From positions 62,001-126,000 of the forward strand of contig JBFWVR010000018.1 in assembly GCA_050246635.1 (NCBI GenBank): 64,000 bases of DNA, written 5' to 3'. This document shows positions 44,100-52,745 of the stretch, in pieces (within the stretch, counting starts at the first letter, position 1; every line of letters starts with the position of its first letter). A program made the translations under genes and the position numbers. Source of the DNA: JBFWVR01 sp050246635 (GTDB lineage Bacteria; Acidobacteriota; Vicinamibacteria; Vicinamibacterales; UBA2999). The notes beneath the pieces are model-generated. The model did not search any database and was not told the DNA's origin. It worked only from the letters and a program-made list of their open reading frames with translations.

Positions 44100-45773
44100 C
44101 TACTTCGACTCCGGTCCGCCGGGGCGGGGCCGGCGGCGGCGGCGCGGGCGCCGGGCGGCCGCATCGCGCCGGTCCTCGGGCCGCGCGGGCGGGGCCGGCG
44201 CGGGCTGGCTGTCCTGGCCCCGGGATTCGTGGGCGCGGGGCTCCCGCGGGCGGCCATCCTGGCCGCGCCCCTGCGGACCACGGGCCGGCCGCCGCCGGCG
44301 GCGGGCGTCGGAGGGGCGTGTGGCGGACGACTCGTCCGCGCGGGCCTGGCGTTCACGCTCGGGCCGGGGCGCGCGCTCGGGGCGCGGGGCCGCCGTTGGC
44401 TGGCCGGCGCGATCGCGATCGGGGCGAGGCCGGCCCGAGGTGGGCCGCTGCCGCGCACCGGACGGGCGCGGGCGCCCGTCACGCGCCGCCTGGCGCCTCG
44501 CGGGTCCCCTGGGCAGGGCGCCGACGACCTCGTCGGCCGGCGGGAGGTCGCGCCGCCACCGGGCGAACCAGCCCGGCAGCGCCTCCATGGTACGTGCCGG
44601 CGTGCCTTCGGCCGAGAGGCGCTCGAACATGTCCAGGTACTTCCGCTCGATCACGTTCCACGTGTAGTGATGGCGGAAGTACTCCTTGCCCTGGCGGCCG
44701 AGCGCGGCCGACACGCGCGGGCTGTCGAGCGCGTGCAGCGCCTCGACGAACTCCTCGAACGTCTCGTAGTAGAGGCCGCCGTTGCTGCGGATGGCCTGCC
44801 CGCGCAGGACGTCGCAGTGCCCGTTGGCGAGCACCGGACGGCCGAGCGCCCAGGCCTCCAGGGCCACCATCGACAGGCTCTCGAAGTAGGAGGGCATGAC
44901 CAGCAGGTCGGCGGCGGCGATGGCGTCGAACTTGTCCGCGTCGTCCACGAAGCCCAGGTGATGGATGCGCGGGTGATCGGGGATCGGGATGATCGGGTTG
45001 CCGATCAGCACGAGGTGCGGTCCATCGGCGTAGAGCCGGGAGTAGCGCGTGAAGAAGTCGAAGAGCTCGCGGCAGCCCTTGTTCTCGTCGATGCGGCCGA
45101 CATAGATCGCGAACCGGTCGGTGATGCCGAACTTCTGGCGGAAGCGCCCGGCGTTCGCGCGCTCCGGAATCTCCGAGCCGACGCCGACGACCACGGACGG
45201 GACGTCGCGGTTGCCCGAGACGCCCTGGATCAGCGCCCGCTCCTCGTAGGAGTTGTACATGAGGGCGCGCACCCCCCGGAAGATGGGCCCGAAGATCCCG
45301 AGGCCGAGGGCGCCATCGCGTTCGGCGGTCGGCACCAGGATCGCCTTCGAGGGCACGGCCCGCGCGCCATGGTAGGCGTGGTAGTAGCGGACGCTGAAGA
45401 ACAGGAAGAAGTCGTAGTCGGCCGCATGGGCGCGGATGTGCTTCACGAGCGCCGGGCTGGTCGGCCCCTCCGCGTCGAGCCACGCGAGCTCGTCGCGGAG
45501 CGAATGGCGTGTCGTGAAGACCCGCTCCGACCAGCGGCCGAACTCGGCCGGCTCACGCTCGCGTGCGACAGGGAAGCGCCGGACCGTCACACCGTGGACG
45601 GTCTCCGTGCCCGGCTCGACGTCGTTGCGCCAGGTCACGTAGTCGCGGGCACACGTCGTCAGCACCTCGACCTCCACGTGCCGGGCGAGGTGCTCCGCGA
45701 TGTAGCGCGCGTGCAGTTCGGCGCCGCCGTTGATGTCGGCGCCGTAACGCTGGGCGACGACCGCGATTCTCAC
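44100..45773 (-). CDS. Glycosyltransferase family 4 (type a) with long Arg-rich C-terminal tail
   Basis: GT-B fold sugar transferase. Residues 1-395 are the catalytic part (MRIAVVAQRYGADINGGAELHARYIAEHL; LTTCARDYVTWRNDVEPGTE; FAIYVGRIDENKGCRELFDFF; PSYFESLSMVALEAWALGRPVL). Residues about 415-557 are a disordered tail of Arg, Pro, Gly and Asp with several poly-Arg runs, not seen in ordinary GT4 enzymes; it might bind the anionic membrane surface or nucleic acid. GTG start overlaps the stop of the upstream coiled-coil gene (GTGA), so translation is coupled. Confidence 0.88.
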   Translation of the reverse strand: MRIAVVAQRYGADINGGAELHARYIAEHLARHVEVEVLTTCARDYVTWRNDVEPGTETVHGVTVRRFPVAREREPAEFGRWSERVFTTRHSLRDELAWLDAEGPTSPALVKHIRAHAADYDFFLFFSVRYYHAYHGARAVPSKAILVPTAERDGALGLGIFGPIFRGVRALMYNSYEERALIQGVSGNRDVPSVVVGVGSEIPERANAGRFRQKFGITDRFAIYVGRIDENKGCRELFDFFTRYSRLYADGPHLVLIGNPIIPIPDHPRIHHLGFVDDADKFDAIAAADLLVMPSYFESLSMVALEAWALGRPVLANGHCDVLRGQAIRSNGGLYYETFEEFVEALHALDSPRVSAALGRQGKEYFRHHYTWNVIERKYLDMFERLSAEGTPARTMEALPGWFARWRRDLPPADEVVGALPRGPARRQAARDGRPRPSGARQRPTSGRPRPDRDRAGQPTAAPRPERAPRPERERQARADESSATRPSDARRRRRPARGPQGRGQDGRPREPRAHESRGQDSQPAPAPPARPEDRRDAAARRPRRRRRPRPGGPESK

Positions 45774-46879
45774 GGCCGCCCGGGGCCGGGCTCGTCCGTC
45801 GGGTCCGGCGTGCGGTTCGGTTCGGGCGCGGCCTCGGCCTCGGGGGAGGCCGTGTCGGCCGGCATGGCGGCGAACGGCGCCGGGGTCGGCGGGGGCACGG
45901 ACACGTCGATGGGATCGGGGACGGGCGCGGGGCCGGCCTCCGCGTCCGGTTCCACGACGACTGCGCCGGTGGCCTCGGCCCGGGCCTCGATTGCCTCGTC
46001 GCCGGTGTCGTCGTCGTCCGCCTCGGAGAGCGTGAGCCCGCCGGCCTCGGTGGCGCCCTCTGCCGACGCGCCCTCGGCGGTCGTGGCGTGGCCTGCCCCG
46101 CGCCGGCCGCGGCGCCGGCGCCGCCGGCGACGGCTGGTGCCGTCCCCGGCCTGGGCGTCGCCGCCCTCGGGTGCGGCGATCGGTGCCGGCTCCGCCGTGT
46201 CGGGCGCGGCGAGGGCCGGCTCGGCGGGGGCCGGCTGGTGGCTGGGTCGCCGGTCACGCGGCGGCCGCACCGCCTCGGGCCGGTACTGCACGACGCCCTC
46301 GAGGGCGCGGACGCGGCGCTCGCTGAACTCGAGCCGGCTGGTCAGCGACTCCAGCCGCATCTTGAGGTTCTTCACCTCGATCGTCGCGCGTGTTGTCTCG
46401 AGCACGAGGTTGTGGAGCACCTCGTAGTAGAGGGTGTTCCACTCGCCGCGCGCGCGGTCGAACTCGAGCTTGCGCCGCTGCTCGCGCTCCAGCACCTCGG
46501 CGTTGAACTTCGCCTGCGTGTGCAGGATCTGGTTCAACGTGTTGGGGTTGAAGAAGAGCGTGAGGATCGGTCGCAGGAGGCGGCGGAAGAACCGGATGAT
46601 CCCGCGGTGCGACGTGAACAGCGTCTGGTCGTCGAAGCCGTACGGCGGCTCGACGGGCGGCGGCTCGGCCGGCAGCGCGGGCCGGCTCTTGCGGAACTGC
46701 TCGAGCAGGTCCGAGCGGAGGTTGCGGGGATCGAGGAAGGTCTCGAGCCGGACCGTTGCCAGCTCCCGGACCTGCTCCTCGGTGTAGTCGACGCCGCGCT
46801 TCTCGCGGATCCGGGTGCGGATCTGCTGCATGATCTGCTCGACGTCGACCGACTCTGAGCGGATGTTGAACTCGGCCAT
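45770..46879 (-). CDS. Coiled-coil protein of glycan cluster, unknown function
   Basis: A 369-residue cytoplasmic-looking protein. The N-terminal third (MAEFNIRSESVDVEQIMQQIRTRIREKRGVDYTEEQV) resembles short N-terminal segments next to glycosyltransferase genes in other bacteria. A hydrophobic patch (about 90-115; IIRFFRRLLRPILTLFFNPN) may be membrane-associated. A helical coiled coil follows (about 120-210; FNAEVLEREQRRKLEFDRAR ... MRLESLTSRLEFSERRVRALEGVV). The last 150 residues are disordered, with a run of eight Arg (RRRRRRRRGRRG, about 255) and then an acidic, Pro-rich end. It may act as a scaffold for the glycosyltransferases; inference. Confidence 0.75.
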   Translation of the reverse strand: MAEFNIRSESVDVEQIMQQIRTRIREKRGVDYTEEQVRELATVRLETFLDPRNLRSDLLEQFRKSRPALPAEPPPVEPPYGFDDQTLFTSHRGIIRFFRRLLRPILTLFFNPNTLNQILHTQAKFNAEVLEREQRRKLEFDRARGEWNTLYYEVLHNLVLETTRATIEVKNLKMRLESLTSRLEFSERRVRALEGVVQYRPEAVRPPRDRRPSHQPAPAEPALAAPDTAEPAPIAAPEGGDAQAGDGTSRRRRRRRRGRRGAGHATTAEGASAEGATEAGGLTLSEADDDDTGDEAIEARAEATGAVVVEPDAEAGPAPVPDPIDVSVPPPTPAPFAAMPADTASPEAEAAPEPNRTPDPTDEPGPGRP

Positions 46880-46892
46880 GCGGAATGGGTCC

Positions 46893-48176
46893 TCAGGAAG
46901 CCGATCGGGGCTGCTGGCGCCGCCGGCGGCTGGCGAACTCCGGGGCCTCCCGGACGCAGGTGCCGAGGATGCCAAGCGAGCGCACGAGCGCCCGCCGGCC
47001 GGCGCGCGGCGCGTCGGCTGGTTCCTCACCGACCTGCGGGAAGCCGTCGGCCGACGGCGTCAGCCGTTCCCAGTTCTGGAACAGGCGGCCCCAGGGGCTG
47101 TCGAGCACCTGCTTCATGCGGCGGTCCGCATTCAGCGGGTACCAGAAACTGTCGTGGTACAGGACGCTCGCGATGTACGCCCACGGCGCGAGCACGGTCT
47201 TGAGCGACCACTCGATCGGCTTGCGGAGCGGCCCCCAGTAGATCTGGTGCTGCATGCGCGAGGCGAAGGTCATCTTGCGGAACGGCCCGCGGAAATGCCA
47301 GTTCTCCGCCGCGGCCGATTCGTCGCCGACGATCTCGATCTCCCGCGGGTCGCCACAGCCGAGTCCCGCGTCGTGTGCCAGGCGGATGAACTTGATCGAG
47401 AGCGGGTCGAACCCCATCAGCTTCGCCGCCACCGCGTCGATGGCCACCTGGTCGGCGCTCGCCAGGATCACGTTCTTGGCGTGGGGGTCCATGCAGCGCG
47501 GGCCGGGGCCGTCGCCGGCAAAGGTGCCATCCATCACGGCGAACACGCCGCGGTGGATCTTCTGCTGGATGCGCAGCAGGTCCACGAGCGTCTCGTGGAT
47601 GACCGGGTGCGTCCAGTGGCGGCGCTCGTTCAGCAGCCCGCCGAACGCGTTCTTCATCGCGCCGGTCGTCGTGGTGAAGACGTGGGTCTTCACGGTGGGC
47701 AGGTGGATGATGTTCTCGCCGATGAAGCGGCGCGGGATCATGAACCCGTCCGGGTAGACCTCGTTGAGGCAGAGGAACTGCTTCGTCAGGTCCCCGACGG
47801 CGTCACGGATGTTGATCCAGTCCTCGTCGCCCTCGTAGAGGTGCACGTTGCGCAGCCCATGGGCCTCGACGACGGGCAGCTGCTTGTTCTCCCGTTCGCC
47901 CAGGTGCGCGTCGATGACGACGGTGCGGTTGTGGCAGGCGTGGATGAGGGCGGGATCGAAGCCGTCGGCCATCATCGCCCGGATGACGCCGTCGAGCTGC
48001 CAGGGCGTGGTCGAACTGCCCGGGAAGAAGAAGTGCCACGAGATGTTGACCTTCAGCGCGGTGTCGGCGTCCTTCGCGAGGACGTCCTGGTAGCCGGCGA
48101 GGTTGACGAGGTCGTGGTAGTCCCGGAAGACCGTCGCGGGCGCCGTGCGCAGAATCGCGACCTTCGATCGTTTCAT
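46893..48176 (-). CDS. DUF362 family protein
   Basis: A 427-residue protein of the DUF362 family, whose members are often linked to iron-sulfur proteins or glycan and cofactor clusters; biochemical role unknown. Visible blocks include VKVNISWHFFFPGSSTTPWQLDGVIRAMM-like sequence near 40-70, NIIHLPTVKTHVFTTTTGAMKNAFGGLL, FAVMDGTFAGDGPGPRCMDPH and LASADQVAIDAVAAKLMGFDPLSIKFIRLA, which are the family hallmarks. No CxxC ferredoxin motif is present. The C-terminal 50 residues are basic and disordered. It lies between the UbiA-type gene and the glycosyltransferase block in one direction. Confidence 0.85.
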   Translation of the reverse strand: MKRSKVAILRTAPATVFRDYHDLVNLAGYQDVLAKDADTALKVNISWHFFFPGSSTTPWQLDGVIRAMMADGFDPALIHACHNRTVVIDAHLGERENKQLPVVEAHGLRNVHLYEGDEDWINIRDAVGDLTKQFLCLNEVYPDGFMIPRRFIGENIIHLPTVKTHVFTTTTGAMKNAFGGLLNERRHWTHPVIHETLVDLLRIQQKIHRGVFAVMDGTFAGDGPGPRCMDPHAKNVILASADQVAIDAVAAKLMGFDPLSIKFIRLAHDAGLGCGDPREIEIVGDESAAAENWHFRGPFRKMTFASRMQHQIYWGPLRKPIEWSLKTVLAPWAYIASVLYHDSFWYPLNADRRMKQVLDSPWGRLFQNWERLTPSADGFPQVGEEPADAPRAGRRALVRSLGILGTCVREAPEFASRRRRQQPRSAS

Positions 48177-48250
48177 GCCTCACCCGGGCCGCCTCGGCGG
48201 GCGGCCGCGACGTCAGCCACGCCCGGCGGCGCCGGGCGCGTCGGGGAGGG

Positions 48251-49147
48251 TCACAGCCCGAGCGGCCGATAGATGATCGCGATCACCGTCAGGCCCCAGA
48301 GCGCGACACACGCAAGCAGCGGCCGATCCCGCAGCAGCATCTCCGCCGGGCTGCCGCCGCCGTGGCGCTGGTGCACCAGGTAGAGGTAGCGGAAGATGCC
48401 GTAGATTGGGAACGGCACGGTCAGCACCAGCCACTGGGTGCCGAAGCGCGCGGCCGTCTCGGGGCTCAGGCAGTAGATCACGTAGGCCACCAGCGTCGAG
48501 GCGGTGACCACGCTGATCATCTGGTCGAGCAGATACGGACTGTATTCCTCCAGAATCTTTCGGTGCCCCGAGGCCCCCTCCGCGAGCAGCGTAATCTCCT
48601 GCCGCCGCTTGCTGAGCCCGAGGAACAACGCCAGCAGGATCGTGCAGACCAGCAGCCAGTCGCTGATCGGCACCCCAATCACCACGCCGCCTGCCACGGC
48701 CCGCAGCACGAACCCCATCGCAATCGAGAGCACGTCCAGGATCACGACGTGCTTCAGCCGTTGCGAGTAGGCCGCGAAGAGCGCCAGGTACGCCCCCGCC
48801 ACCAGCGCGAACGCGCCGCTCAGCCAGCCGGCCGCCACGATGGCCGCCAGCCCCAGCCCCGCCGCCCACGCCAGGGCCGCCCCGATCGAGAGCGCACCGG
48901 CGGCAATCGGCCGCCGCGACTTGTGCGGGTGCCGCCGATCCGCCTCGACGTCCGAGACGTCGTTCACCAGGTAAACGGCGCCGGACAGCACGCAGAAAAT
49001 CAAAAAGGCCGCCAGTGAGCGTCCCACGGCGGCCGGATCCAGCAGCCGGCGCCCGAAGATGAGCGCCGCGAAAACGATCAGGTTCTTGGTCCACTGATCC
49101 GGCCGCAACGAGACCAGGAGGCTGGCGACCGTGGACCGCCTCTCCAC
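48251..49147 (-). CDS. UbiA-family prenyltransferase, decaprenyl-phosphate phosphoribosyltransferase-like
   Basis: Integral membrane enzyme of 298 residues with about eight or nine helices. The first Asp-rich motif NDVSDVEADRRHPHKSRRPIAAG (63-85) and the opening LRPDQWTKNLIVFAALIFG are characteristic of the branch that transfers phosphoribose from PRPP to a polyprenyl phosphate (Rv3806c-like), the first step to polyprenyl-phospho-arabinose or -ribose. A second helix-loop motif lies in LSIAMGFVLRAVAGGVVIG and SKRRQE. The epimerase partners DprE1/DprE2 are not in the window. It starts 9 bases after the STAS gene, and heads the glycan operon. Confidence 0.85.
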   Translation of the reverse strand: MERRSTVASLLVSLRPDQWTKNLIVFAALIFGRRLLDPAAVGRSLAAFLIFCVLSGAVYLVNDVSDVEADRRHPHKSRRPIAAGALSIGAALAWAAGLGLAAIVAAGWLSGAFALVAGAYLALFAAYSQRLKHVVILDVLSIAMGFVLRAVAGGVVIGVPISDWLLVCTILLALFLGLSKRRQEITLLAEGASGHRKILEEYSPYLLDQMISVVTASTLVAYVIYCLSPETAARFGTQWLVLTVPFPIYGIFRYLYLVHQRHGGGSPAEMLLRDRPLLACVALWGLTVIAIIYRPLGL

Positions 49148-49156
49148 GGCCGTCGA

Positions 49157-49498
49157 TCAGGCCGAGAAGCTCTTGACGGCCTCGTCCTCGGTGTCGAACG
49201 TCTCGAACACGGTCAGGAGCTTCGTGATCGCCAGCAGATCCTCGATGCGCTTGGTCAGGTTCAGCAGCTTGAGGCTGCCGCCCTGCCGGCTCACCGTCGT
49301 GTAGGTCCGCACGATCTCGCCGAGCCCCGCCGAGTCGATGTACGGCACGCCCTCGAGGTTGAGCACCAGCTTCTTGCGGCCGTTGGCCAGCAGGCTGTTG
49401 ATCTTGTCCTTCAGCAGCTCGTCACCCTCGCCCAGCGTCATCTTGCCGTTCAGGTCGAGTACCGTGACGTCGCCAACGGTCCGTTCGGCGATCTCCAT
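49157..49498 (-). CDS. STAS-domain anti-anti-sigma factor-like protein
   Basis: A 113-residue single STAS domain of the SpoIIAA/RsbV type, which binds an anti-sigma kinase when unphosphorylated. The strand order is clear (RTVGDVTVLDLNGKMTLGEGDELLKDKINSLL; KKLVLNLEGVPYIDSAGLGEIVRTY), with the phosphorylatable Ser in DSAGLGE (about 57). The ATG at 49498 follows GGAGGAGA at normal spacing. No kinase or phosphatase partner is encoded nearby. The 251 bases upstream to rpsU are GC-rich with small palindromes; TGGTAAGAT on the minus strand (49607-49615) may be an extended -10 box. Confidence 0.9.
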   Translation of the reverse strand: MEIAERTVGDVTVLDLNGKMTLGEGDELLKDKINSLLANGRKKLVLNLEGVPYIDSAGLGEIVRTYTTVSRQGGSLKLLNLTKRIEDLLAITKLLTVFETFDTEDEAVKSFSA

Positions 49499-49749
49499 GC
49501 CGGATCTCCTCCCCGCGCAACCCATGAGCACGCCCGGGGGCGTGCCACGTCGAAAAACTGATAGAAACCCTTGAACCGGGGCAAGTTAGGCCCGGCAAGG
49601 TGCCGAATCTTACCACAAGGCACCGGACGGTACTCGACCGTCCGGACTGCGGACGACCGGCCACCTGGGCCGGCCGCCCGGCATCTGTCTACGCGCGCTG
49701 ACTGGGGAACCCGGGGACCGGGACCCGCCGCCGGCGGTTGGGGTGTTCG

Positions 49750-49947
49750 CTACTCCGCCTCGCGGCGCATCTTCTTGCGGTTCCGCTTCCGGGCGAGCGC
49801 CTGCTTGGCGCGGCGCTTGTCGCCGGGCTTGAGGTAGAAGGAGTGCTTCTTGATGTCCTTGATGATGTCTTCCTGCTGCACCTTCCGCTTGAAGCGGCGC
49901 AGCGCGGATTCAATCGACTCGCCCTCCTGGACTTTCACCTCGGCCAT
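49750..49947 (-). CDS. rpsU: 30S ribosomal protein S21
   Basis: Small basic ribosomal subunit protein, 65 residues. The sequence MAEVKVQEGESIESALRRFK and KQALARKRNRKKMRRE is the family pattern, with the usual Lys/Arg-rich C-terminal half. A GAAAGGGGG ribosome-binding site precedes the ATG. It is divergent from purD; the 133-base gap contains a CACGGC/GCCGTG hairpin (49987-50002), which would lie in the rpsU leader. Confidence 0.96.
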   Translation of the reverse strand: MAEVKVQEGESIESALRRFKRKVQQEDIIKDIKKHSFYLKPGDKRRAKQALARKRNRKKMRREAE

Positions 49948-50080
49948 CGGTCATCACCCCCTTTCTACCGGGATTCGCGGCCCTGTCACGGCCTGAGCCG
50001 TGGAGCCGAATATGCTAGGCTATCACAACCGCGTGAGCTTCGATCTGTTCTTGTAAGTCCTTTTCAGCCAACACGTTACG

Positions 50081-51382
50081 ATGAAGATTCTCGTCGTCGG
50101 AAGCGGGGCGCGTGAACACGCCCTCGCCGCGACCCTCGCCGCCGAGCCCGGCGTCACCCGTGTCGTGGTCGCGCCCGGCAACGCCGGCATCGCCCGCAGC
50201 CTTCCGGTCGAGCCGCTGGACGTGGCCAGTCCCCGTGCCATTCTCGACCTGGCCGCCACGCTCGGCGCCGACCTCACCGTCATCGGTCCCGAGGCGCCGC
50301 TTGCCGCCGGCGTGGTCGACCTCTTCCAGGCAGTTGGCCGCCCCGTGTTCGGTCCGTCCCGCGCCGCCGCCGCCCTCGAGACGTCGAAGGCCTTCGCGAA
50401 GGACTTCATGGCCCGCCACGGGGTGCCCACTGCGCGGCACCACACCGCAACATCTGCCGACGAGGCGGTCCGCGTCGTCCGGAGCGGCGCGCTGGGCCCG
50501 GCGGTCGTGGTCAAGGCCGACGGGCTCGCCGCGGGAAAGGGGGTCGTCGTCGCCGACGACCACGACGAGGCGGTGCAGGCCATCCGTGCCGCGATCGAGG
50601 ATCGCGCTTTCGGGGACGCGGGCGCGCGCGTCGTCCTCGAAGAGCGGCTGCGCGGTCCGGAGGTCTCGTGGTTCGTCATCGCGGACGGCGAGCGGTTCGT
50701 GTCGTTGCAGTCCGCGCAGGATCACAAGCGGATCTTCGACGACGACCTGGGGCCGAACACCGGCGGGATGGGGGCTTTTTCCCCGAGCCCGCTGATGGAT
50801 GACGACCTCACCGCGGCGGTGACCGACCGCATCGTCCGGCCGGTGCTTCGCGGCATGGCGGCGGAGGGCGCCCCCTTCCGCGGGTTCCTCTACTGCGGGC
50901 TCATGCTCACCGCCGAGGGCCCGAAGGTCATCGAGTTCAACGTGCGATTCGGCGATCCCGAGGCCCAGGTCGTCCTGCCGCGCCTGGCCGAGCCGCTCGC
51001 GCCACTCCTGCTCGCCGCCGCCAGTGGCACGCTGCGTGCGACGCCGTGCGCGTTCAGCCAGGACGCGCGCGTCGGCGTGGTGCTGGCAGCCGGCGGATAC
51101 CCCGGCACGCCGGTGACCGGCGCGCCCATCGCCGGGCTCGAGCAGGTCGCCGCCGAGTGCCCGGACGTGTCGGTCTTCCATGCCGGGGTCAAGCCCGGTC
51201 CGGGCGGCTCGCTCGTGACAGGCGGTGGCCGCGTGCTCACCGTCGTGGGCCGGGGCGCACGGATGACCGACGCCATCGCGCGCGCCTACGACGCGGTCGG
51301 CCGCATCCGTTTCGAGGGCATGCAGTACCGCCGCGACATCGGGCGCAAGGCGCTCGCCGCAGACGGGCCCCCCGCACGATGA
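50081..51382 (+). CDS. purD: Phosphoribosylamine--glycine ligase
   Basis: Second step of purine synthesis: ATP-dependent joining of glycine to phosphoribosylamine. The 433-residue product has the N-domain MKILVVGSGAREHALAATLA, DLTVIGPEAPLAAGVVD, GPSRAAAALETSKAFAKDFM, the ATP-grasp core VVVKADGLAAGKGV and the family signature NTGGMGAFSP, plus the C-terminal barrel domain. It overlaps mtaB by 4 bases (ATGA). The rest of the purine genes in the window lie from 56667 on. Confidence 0.96.
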   Translation: MKILVVGSGAREHALAATLAAEPGVTRVVVAPGNAGIARSLPVEPLDVASPRAILDLAATLGADLTVIGPEAPLAAGVVDLFQAVGRPVFGPSRAAAALETSKAFAKDFMARHGVPTARHHTATSADEAVRVVRSGALGPAVVVKADGLAAGKGVVVADDHDEAVQAIRAAIEDRAFGDAGARVVLEERLRGPEVSWFVIADGERFVSLQSAQDHKRIFDDDLGPNTGGMGAFSPSPLMDDDLTAAVTDRIVRPVLRGMAAEGAPFRGFLYCGLMLTAEGPKVIEFNVRFGDPEAQVVLPRLAEPLAPLLLAAASGTLRATPCAFSQDARVGVVLAAGGYPGTPVTGAPIAGLEQVAAECPDVSVFHAGVKPGPGGSLVTGGGRVLTVVGRGARMTDAIARAYDAVGRIRFEGMQYRRDIGRKALAADGPPAR

Positions 51383-52620
51383 AGTACGCGGTCGTCACGT
51401 TCGGCTGTCGCGTGAACCAGGCCGATTCGCTGGCAATCGAGGCCGATCTGGCCGCACGTGGGGCGGAGGCGGTGCCGGCAGCCAGCGCCGACGTGATCGT
51501 GGTGAACACCTGCTCGGTGACGGCCAGCGCGGATCAGGGTGCGCGACAGACGATCCGGCGCCTCGCGCGCGAAAACCCCGGTGCACGCATCGTCGCGACC
51601 GGCTGCTACGCCAGCCGTGCGTCCGCCGAGGTCGAGGCGCTCCCCGGCGTGGCCGTCGTCGTGCCGAACTCCCGGAAGAGCCCGGCCGCGGTCGTCGCAG
51701 CCGCAGGGATCGACACGCGTGCGCCACAGCCGGCCCCGCTCTGGAGCGATGGCCCCTGTGGACGGCCCCCCGGGCCGGGGCTCATGGGCCGTACCGCCTG
51801 GACGATGCGGGTGCAGACCGGCTGCGAGGAGCAGTGCAGTTACTGCGTCATCCCGTCCACACGGGGGCCGTCGCGCTCACGCAGCCTGGACGATGTGGCC
51901 GCGGAGTGCGATGTCGTGCTCGACGCCGGGTATCGCGAAATCGCGCTGGCCGGGGTGCACCTCGGCTCCTACGGCCGCGACCTGGCGCCCGCCTCGTCGC
52001 TGGCCGCGCTGCTGGACACCGTGTCGCCCCGCGTGGCGGCGGCGGGCGCCCGGCTCCGTATCAGCTCGCTCGAGCCGATGGATTGCACGCCGGCGGTCGT
52101 CGAGCGTCTCGCGACCGGTCCGTTCGCCGCGCACCTGCACCTTCCCCTCCAGCACGCGTCGGACACCGTGCTGGCCCGCATGGCCCGGCCGTACACGTGC
52201 GCGGAGTACGCCGCCCTCGTCTCGCACGTGCGCGCGCGCATGCCGCACGCCGCGATTGGCTCGGACGTCCTCGTGGGATTTCCGGGAGAGACCGCACGCG
52301 AGTTCGGGGAGCTCACGGACTATCTCGAGTCGTCTCCGCTGACGCACCTGCACGTCTTCCCCTACTCGGAGCGCCCCGGCACCGCGGCCTCTCGATTGGG
52401 CGGGCGGGTGGACGGCGCCGAGGTCAAGGCGCGCGCGGCACGGGTACGCGAAATCTCGCGGGTGCTGCAGGCCCGGTTCCGCGCCGCGCAGGCAGGCGCG
52501 ACGCGCCCCGCGCTGGTAATCGACGATGGCACCGTTGCCGTGACCGACAACTACATCAGGGTGCCGCTCGCGTCGCCCCAGCCTCGCGGGCTCATCATCG
52601 ACGTCGTCATCCCTGACTGA
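51379..52620 (+). CDS. mtaB: tRNA (N6-threonylcarbamoyladenosine(37)-C2)-methylthiotransferase
   Basis: Radical-SAM enzyme that adds a methylthio group to t6A37 in tRNA. The 413-residue product has the N-terminal UPF0004 domain with three cluster cysteines (FGCRVNQAD, NTCSVTASAD, ATGCYASR), the radical-SAM CEEQCSYCVIPSTRG (three Cys), GVHLGSYGRDL, the HLPLQHASDTVLARMARPYT block and VGFPGETAREF, which separate MtaB from MiaB and RimO. The C-terminal TRAM domain is short (ALVIDDGTVAVTDNYIRVPL). Its ATG overlaps the purD stop. A family B palindrome follows. Confidence 0.92.
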   Translation: MKYAVVTFGCRVNQADSLAIEADLAARGAEAVPAASADVIVVNTCSVTASADQGARQTIRRLARENPGARIVATGCYASRASAEVEALPGVAVVVPNSRKSPAAVVAAAGIDTRAPQPAPLWSDGPCGRPPGPGLMGRTAWTMRVQTGCEEQCSYCVIPSTRGPSRSRSLDDVAAECDVVLDAGYREIALAGVHLGSYGRDLAPASSLAALLDTVSPRVAAAGARLRISSLEPMDCTPAVVERLATGPFAAHLHLPLQHASDTVLARMARPYTCAEYAALVSHVRARMPHAAIGSDVLVGFPGETAREFGELTDYLESSPLTHLHVFPYSERPGTAASRLGGRVDGAEVKARAARVREISRVLQARFRAAQAGATRPALVIDDGTVAVTDNYIRVPLASPQPRGLIIDVVIPD

Positions 52621-52632
52621 GCCAACGATCCC

Positions 52633-52730
52633 GAATGGAGAATCAAGAAGACGGAATCAAGAAAGGAATTCCGGAACTCTGAATTCCAGAAAATTCCTTT
52701 CTTGATTCGTTTTTCTTGATTCTCTATTCC
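52633..52730. repeat. AT-rich palindromic element, family B, copy 2
   Basis: Inverted repeat between the converging mtaB and esterase genes. The left arm (52633-52672) and right arm (52691-52730, ending TTGATTCTCTATTCC) pair over about 38 bases with a few mismatches. It shares an exact 25-base block with copy 1 at 14151 (around ACGGAATCAAGAAAGG). Each arm holds GAATCAAGAA twice. The position suits a bidirectional terminator. Confidence 0.88.
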
Positions 52731-52745
52731 CCACCGGCTCTGTAT

